Assembly: GCA_942491555.1 (NCBI GenBank)
Contig: CALOBN010000005.1
Span: 930,001-994,000, forward strand
Direction of reading: 5' to 3'
Length of the DNA: 64,000 nt
From: Marinihelvus sp942491555
GTDB taxonomy: Bacteria; Pseudomonadota; Gammaproteobacteria; Xanthomonadales; SZUA-36
In this document: positions 61,295-64,000 of the stretch, piece after piece
How the letters are laid out: each line of letters begins with the position of its first letter
Position numbering within the stretch: position 1 is the first letter of the stretch
Made by a program: the position numbers and the translations under genes
Notes under the pieces: model-generated
Told to the model about the DNA's origin: nothing
The model's database searches: none
The model's input: the letters and a program-made list of their open reading frames with translations, nothing else

Positions 61295-62164
61295 TTAGTT
61301 GCCTGCCACCTGCTGCATGACCTCTTCGGCAAAATTCTCTTCCTTTTTCTCGATGCCTTCGCCAACAGCGAGGCGGGTGAATCCTTTCACAGAGGCACCC
61401 TTCTGATCAAGCAGTTTACCGACGGTAACATCTCCGTCTTTCACAAAAGGCTGACCAACCAGGGTGATTTCTGCGAGGTATTTCCGCAAACGGCCTTCAA
61501 CCATCTTTTCGATGATCTCTGCCGGCTTGCCGGAATCCTGTGCCTGGGCGATCAGGATTTCCTTTTCTTTGGCCAGCACTTCGGCAGGAACTTCATCTGC
61601 CGTGGCGTAAGCCGGGCTCAGTGCCGCGACATGCATGGCAAGATCGCGGGCCAGTTCCTCATCGCCGCCATCAAGCTCGACAAGCACGCCAATGCGGCCG
61701 CCATGAACGTAGCTGCCGATCACGCCATCCGATTGGATGCGGGCCATGCGACGTACCTGAATGTTTTCGCCGATTTTGCTGACCAGTGCCTGGCGGGCCA
61801 CTTCCAGCGTGGCGCCGTCGACATCGGTCGCCATCAGGGCTGCAACGTCATCGTTGTCTTGAGCAACGGCGGCATCAGCAACCTTCTGTGCGAAGTTCAG
61901 GAAGTTGTCGTCCTTGGCAACGAAGTCAGTTTCGCTGTTCACTTCAACCAGCACGGCGTTACCACCGGCCTGGGCTTCCATGATTTTGCCTTCCGCAGCG
62001 ACGCGGCCGGCTTTCTTGTCCGCTTTTGCAAGCCCGGATTTACGCAGGTTCTCGATGGCCGCTTCCATATCGCCATTGGTTTCGACCAGGGCGTTTTTGC
62101 ATTCCATCATGCCGGCGCCGGTGCGCTCGCGAAGTTCTTTGACCATTGCAGCAGTTACTGCCAT
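61295..62164 (-). CDS. tsf: Elongation factor Ts
   Basis: The 289-residue factor has the N-terminal UBA-like segment ELRERTGAGMMECKNALVE, VNSETDFVAKDDNF, and the coiled-coil and C-terminal modules. It recharges EF-Tu with GTP. ATG 62164 has AGGA seven bases upstream. Confidence 0.97.
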   Translation of the reverse strand: MAVTAAMVKELRERTGAGMMECKNALVETNGDMEAAIENLRKSGLAKADKKAGRVAAEGKIMEAQAGGNAVLVEVNSETDFVAKDDNFLNFAQKVADAAVAQDNDDVAALMATDVDGATLEVARQALVSKIGENIQVRRMARIQSDGVIGSYVHGGRIGVLVELDGGDEELARDLAMHVAALSPAYATADEVPAEVLAKEKEILIAQAQDSGKPAEIIEKMVEGRLRKYLAEITLVGQPFVKDGDVTVGKLLDQKGASVKGFTRLAVGEGIEKKEENFAEEVMQQVAGN

Positions 62165-62177
62165 GACTTTGTCCTCT

Positions 62178-63425
62178 CTATATTTTAGTCGCCGGGCTCT
62201 GCGATGAGCCCGGCATTACAGGGTGTTGACCGAAGGGCTTGTCAGCCTTTGTCGTCAGCGTCCGTTTTTTTGGCAGCCGTCTTTTTGCTGGCTGCTTTTT
62301 TAGTCGCAGTTTTTTTGCTCGCTGCTTTTTTGCTCGCCGCTTTCTTGGTCGTCGCTTTTTTGGTTGTCGCCTTCTTCTTGGCGACTTTCTTGGCAGGCTT
62401 CGCCGGCGCTTCTTCAGCTGCGGCCGGGGTCTCAGCGACTGCTTCAGCTTTAGCTTCGGCTGCTTCTTCGACTTCGACTTCGGCTTTTTCGGTGCGGCCT
62501 TCGAGCTCAGTACGGGCTTCTCCGGCGCGGTTGTTGCGACAACCTCGGAGGCCTCTGCAGGCTTGGATTCCGGAATAACCGGCTCCGGCTCAATAGCCTC
62601 AGGCTTATTGACTGCAACTTTCTTCGGCGCGGCTTTCTTGCTCACCTTCTTGGTGTCTGCTTTCTTACCGCGAGCGGTTTTGATCGGGTTGCCATCCTTG
62701 TCAAGCTCAATGAACTCGTCATTAGCGTCAGCCGGTGCCGGCATGGAGGCACGTCCTTCCAGGATCGAATCAGCAATCAGCTGGGTATACAGTCGTACAG
62801 AGCGGATCGCATCATCGTTGCCCGGGATGACATAGTCGATGCCTTCCGGTGAGCAGTTGGTGTCGACCACGGCCACGACCGGAATGCCCAGCTTGTGGGC
62901 TTCCTTGATGGCGATGTCTTCATGGCTCACATCTACGACGAACATGGCGTCTGGCAGGCCCTTCATGTTCTTGATGCCGCCCAGGGAACGCTCAAGCTTT
63001 TCCTGCTCACGTTGCAGCTGAAGAATTTCCTTTTTCTGCAGGTGGCTCAGTGAGCCATCTTCGGCAGCTGCTTCAAGGCTCTTCAGGCGCTTGATCGATT
63101 GTTTGATGGTGCGGAAGTTGGTCAGCATGCCACCCAGCCAGCGGTGCGAAACAAACGGCATGCCGCAGCGTTCTGCTTCTTCACGGATGGATTTGCCTGC
63201 CGCGCGCTTGGTGCCGACGAAGATAATGCTGCCGCGTCGTGCAGCCAGGCTGCTGGTAAAGTTCAGTGCCTCAACCATCAGGGGAAGCGTCTTCTCCAGG
63301 TTGATGATATGGATTTTACCCCGTGCTCCGAAAATATACGGGGCCATCTTGGGGTTCCAATAGCGGGTCTGGTGACCAAAGTGCACGCCAGCTTCGAGCA
63401 TCTGGCGCATGGTGACATCTGCCAT
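62178..63425 (-). CDS. rpsB: Ribosomal protein S2 with a long, apparently frame-shifted basic tail
   Basis: The first 240 or so residues are normal S2 (MLEAGVHFGHQTRYWNPKM, IFVGTKRAAGKSIREEA, VPVVAVVDTNCSPEGIDYVIPG). The frame then continues through a charged Lys/Ala/Pro/Glu tail to a total of 415 residues, against about 241 in E. coli. From about 62520 onward a different minus-strand frame encodes a regular Lys-Lys-Ala-Ala/Ser/Thr repeat ending at TGA 62242, while the open frame becomes Arg/Gln-rich. A GA dinucleotide at the junction suggests a frame shift there. A strong hairpin at 62192-62213 would lie between genes if the repeat frame is the true one. Confidence 0.85.
   Translation of the reverse strand: MADVTMRQMLEAGVHFGHQTRYWNPKMAPYIFGARGKIHIINLEKTLPLMVEALNFTSSLAARRGSIIFVGTKRAAGKSIREEAERCGMPFVSHRWLGGMLTNFRTIKQSIKRLKSLEAAAEDGSLSHLQKKEILQLQREQEKLERSLGGIKNMKGLPDAMFVVDVSHEDIAIKEAHKLGIPVVAVVDTNCSPEGIDYVIPGNDDAIRSVRLYTQLIADSILEGRASMPAPADANDEFIELDKDGNPIKTARGKKADTKKVSKKAAPKKVAVNKPEAIEPEPVIPESKPAEASEVVATTAPEKPVLSSKAAPKKPKSKSKKQPKLKLKQSLRPRPQLKKRRRSLPRKSPRRRRQPKKRRPRKRRAKKQRAKKLRLKKQPAKRRLPKKRTLTTKADKPFGQHPVMPGSSQSPATKI
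62192..62213 (-). terminator. Hairpin between rpsB and tsf, attenuator-like
   Basis: CCGGGCTC and GAGCCCGG form a perfect 8-bp stem around a 6-base loop. On the transcript strand it is followed by CGACTAAAATA and not by a T tract. In the frame as read it lies within the last codons of rpsB; if S2 ends at 62242 it is intergenic, where rpsB-tsf attenuation signals are expected. Confidence 0.5.
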
Positions 63426-63753
63426 GTTAATAGTCCTTGCATAAGGGATTCCGCGCAGGGGCAACAGCCGCCGTTACGCGTCAAAAATCCCGGGTTCATC
63501 CTCCACTTACCCTATCCGGAAACCCCGTTTTAAGCCGGGGCACCCAACCGGACGGTTGCGGCAAGTGTGCGTATTGGCCTGCTGATCAGACAGCCCGTGG
63601 TTAGACAGGAAGTGAAAGCAGGCAGAATTTTCTTCGTTACAGGCGGGCCTGATTCGAAGGAGCGCGAAGACTACCGGAAAAATGCCGTAACGGCAAGTAT
63701 TTCCGGCGCTTCCAGGCGGTTTGCGCCAGGGTCGTGTGCGGAGTCCGGGCTGC
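63426..63753 (-). promoter_or_regulatory. rpsB leader region with nested hairpin
   Basis: About 330 bases without a gene. The part near rpsB would be its 5' leader. At 63515-63553 there are nested arms TCCGG / CCGGA outside CCCCG / CGGGG, about 90 bases before the start codon, in the position of the S2 autoregulatory element known from enterobacteria. Farther right, 63674-63706 has CCGGAAA / TTTCCGG around TGCCG-TAA-CGGCA; read leftward the inner stem is followed by TTTTT, a weak terminator for the E2 gene. Confidence 0.35.
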
Positions 63754-64000
63754 CTATTCGGGCAGCGCCAGGTCCTCCAGCATGGCCTTCAGGAAGCGCG
63801 CGGCCTCACCGCCGGTGCAGGCGCGGTGATCAAAGGTCAGAGATATGGGCATGATGCGGTGTGCTTCCATGCCTCCCAGCACAGGTACAACTTCATGACG
63901 GCTCTTGCCTGCGGCCACGATGCACACGCAGGGCGGGCTGATAATGGGAGTTGCATAGCGACCGGCGTATACCCCGAAATTGGACAACATAATGGTGTAG
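63754..64000 (-). CDS. 2-oxo acid dehydrogenase E2 acyltransferase, C-terminal fragment
   Basis: The frame runs off the right edge; about 82 residues are visible. They match the end of the E2 catalytic domain: MLSNFGVYAGRYATPIISPP, then a MPISLTFDHRACTGGEAARFLKAML segment. The active-site histidine is present in DHRACTGG; the usual HxxxDG aspartate reads Thr, a variant I recall in other bacterial E2 proteins. It transfers an acyl group from lipoyl-lysine to CoA in a pyruvate- or branched-chain-type complex. Confidence 0.85.
   Translation of the reverse strand, partial: YTIMLSNFGVYAGRYATPIISPPCVCIVAAGKSRHEVVPVLGGMEAHRIMPISLTFDHRACTGGEAARFLKAMLEDLALPE

Noticed and set aside
62204..62578. Plus-strand frames antisense to rpsB that read as Leu/Ala/Phe-rich membrane proteins
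   Set aside because: They are the reverse complement of the Lys-Ala repeat region of rpsB; AAA/GCG codons read backwards give Phe/Ala/Leu. No ribosome site.
63567..63854. 95-codon plus-strand frame upstream of rpsB
   Set aside because: Half of it is antisense to the E2 gene, its codon use is poor and it covers the rpsB promoter region.

Overview
The window reads as chromosome of a Gram-negative gammaproteobacterium. It has a complete lipid A and outer-membrane assembly cluster (lpxD-fabZ-lpxA-lpxB-rnhB with ompH/skp and bamA), a TonB-dependent receptor, several outer-membrane porins and many Sec signal peptides. The gene order rpsB-tsf-pyrH-frr-uppS-cdsA-dxr-rseP-bamA-ompH-lpxD-fabZ-lpxA-lpxB-rnhB is the classic gammaproteobacterial one, and DUF2069-wrbA-arsC-yihY-tlpA is also a familiar neighbourhood. 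TonB/sulfotransferase genes, a periplasmic prolyl oligopeptidase and a MetX-type acyltransferase of the serine-succinyltransferase kind suggest a free-living, probably marine or sediment heterotroph. That ecological reading is inference. I saw no transposase, integrase, phage gene or CRISPR array.

Layout. 1-8.6 kb: the end of a methylenetetrahydrofolate-reductase-like gene, a PuuB-like FAD oxidase and a PuuC-like aldehyde dehydrogenase on the minus strand around a plus-strand desaturase/TIM-barrel/MOSC run, then a TPR-sulfotransferase and an Asp/Asn-hydroxylase-like gene. 8.7-17.5 kb: TonB receptor, LonB-type protease, alpha/beta hydrolase, cyclophilin, EamA exporter and an unknown membrane protein. 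17.5-25.7 kb: a perfect palindrome followed by a candidate small RNA, an MscS channel, a 140-bp direct repeat that duplicates the 5' part of tRNA-Arg(CCT), prolyl oligopeptidase, RNase D, a SUMF1-like secreted protein, S1/P1 nuclease and tRNA-Leu(CAA). 25.8-31.8 kb: an overlapping MetX/cysteine-dioxygenase pair, a TrmB-like methyltransferase, two convergent DUF6502 paralogues with palindromes in their promoters, and a chromate transporter.

31.8-39.4 kb: a GDPD-like enzyme and a four-gene minus-strand operon whose products all carry signal peptides (DUF3011-porin, amidohydrolase, DcaP-like porin, glutaminase), closed by a clear terminator; then a repeat-rich gap holding tRNA-Val(CAC) and tandem fragments of its 3' end. 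39.4-48.4 kb: small conserved proteins, DUF445, a short asparaginase, a 1043-residue secreted protein of unknown family, DUF2069, WrbA, ArsC, YihY and a TlpA-type thioredoxin. 48.4-64 kb: the envelope/translation cluster and the 3' end of an E2 acyltransferase gene.

Points most worth a second look: the TTGAC-N6-GTCAA palindromes shared by two DUF6502 genes and a candidate small RNA; the tRNA-associated repeats near tRNA-Arg and tRNA-Val; the secreted porin/amidohydrolase/glutaminase operon; and apparent frame shifts at GA dinucleotides in the rpsB tail and at the amidohydrolase start.
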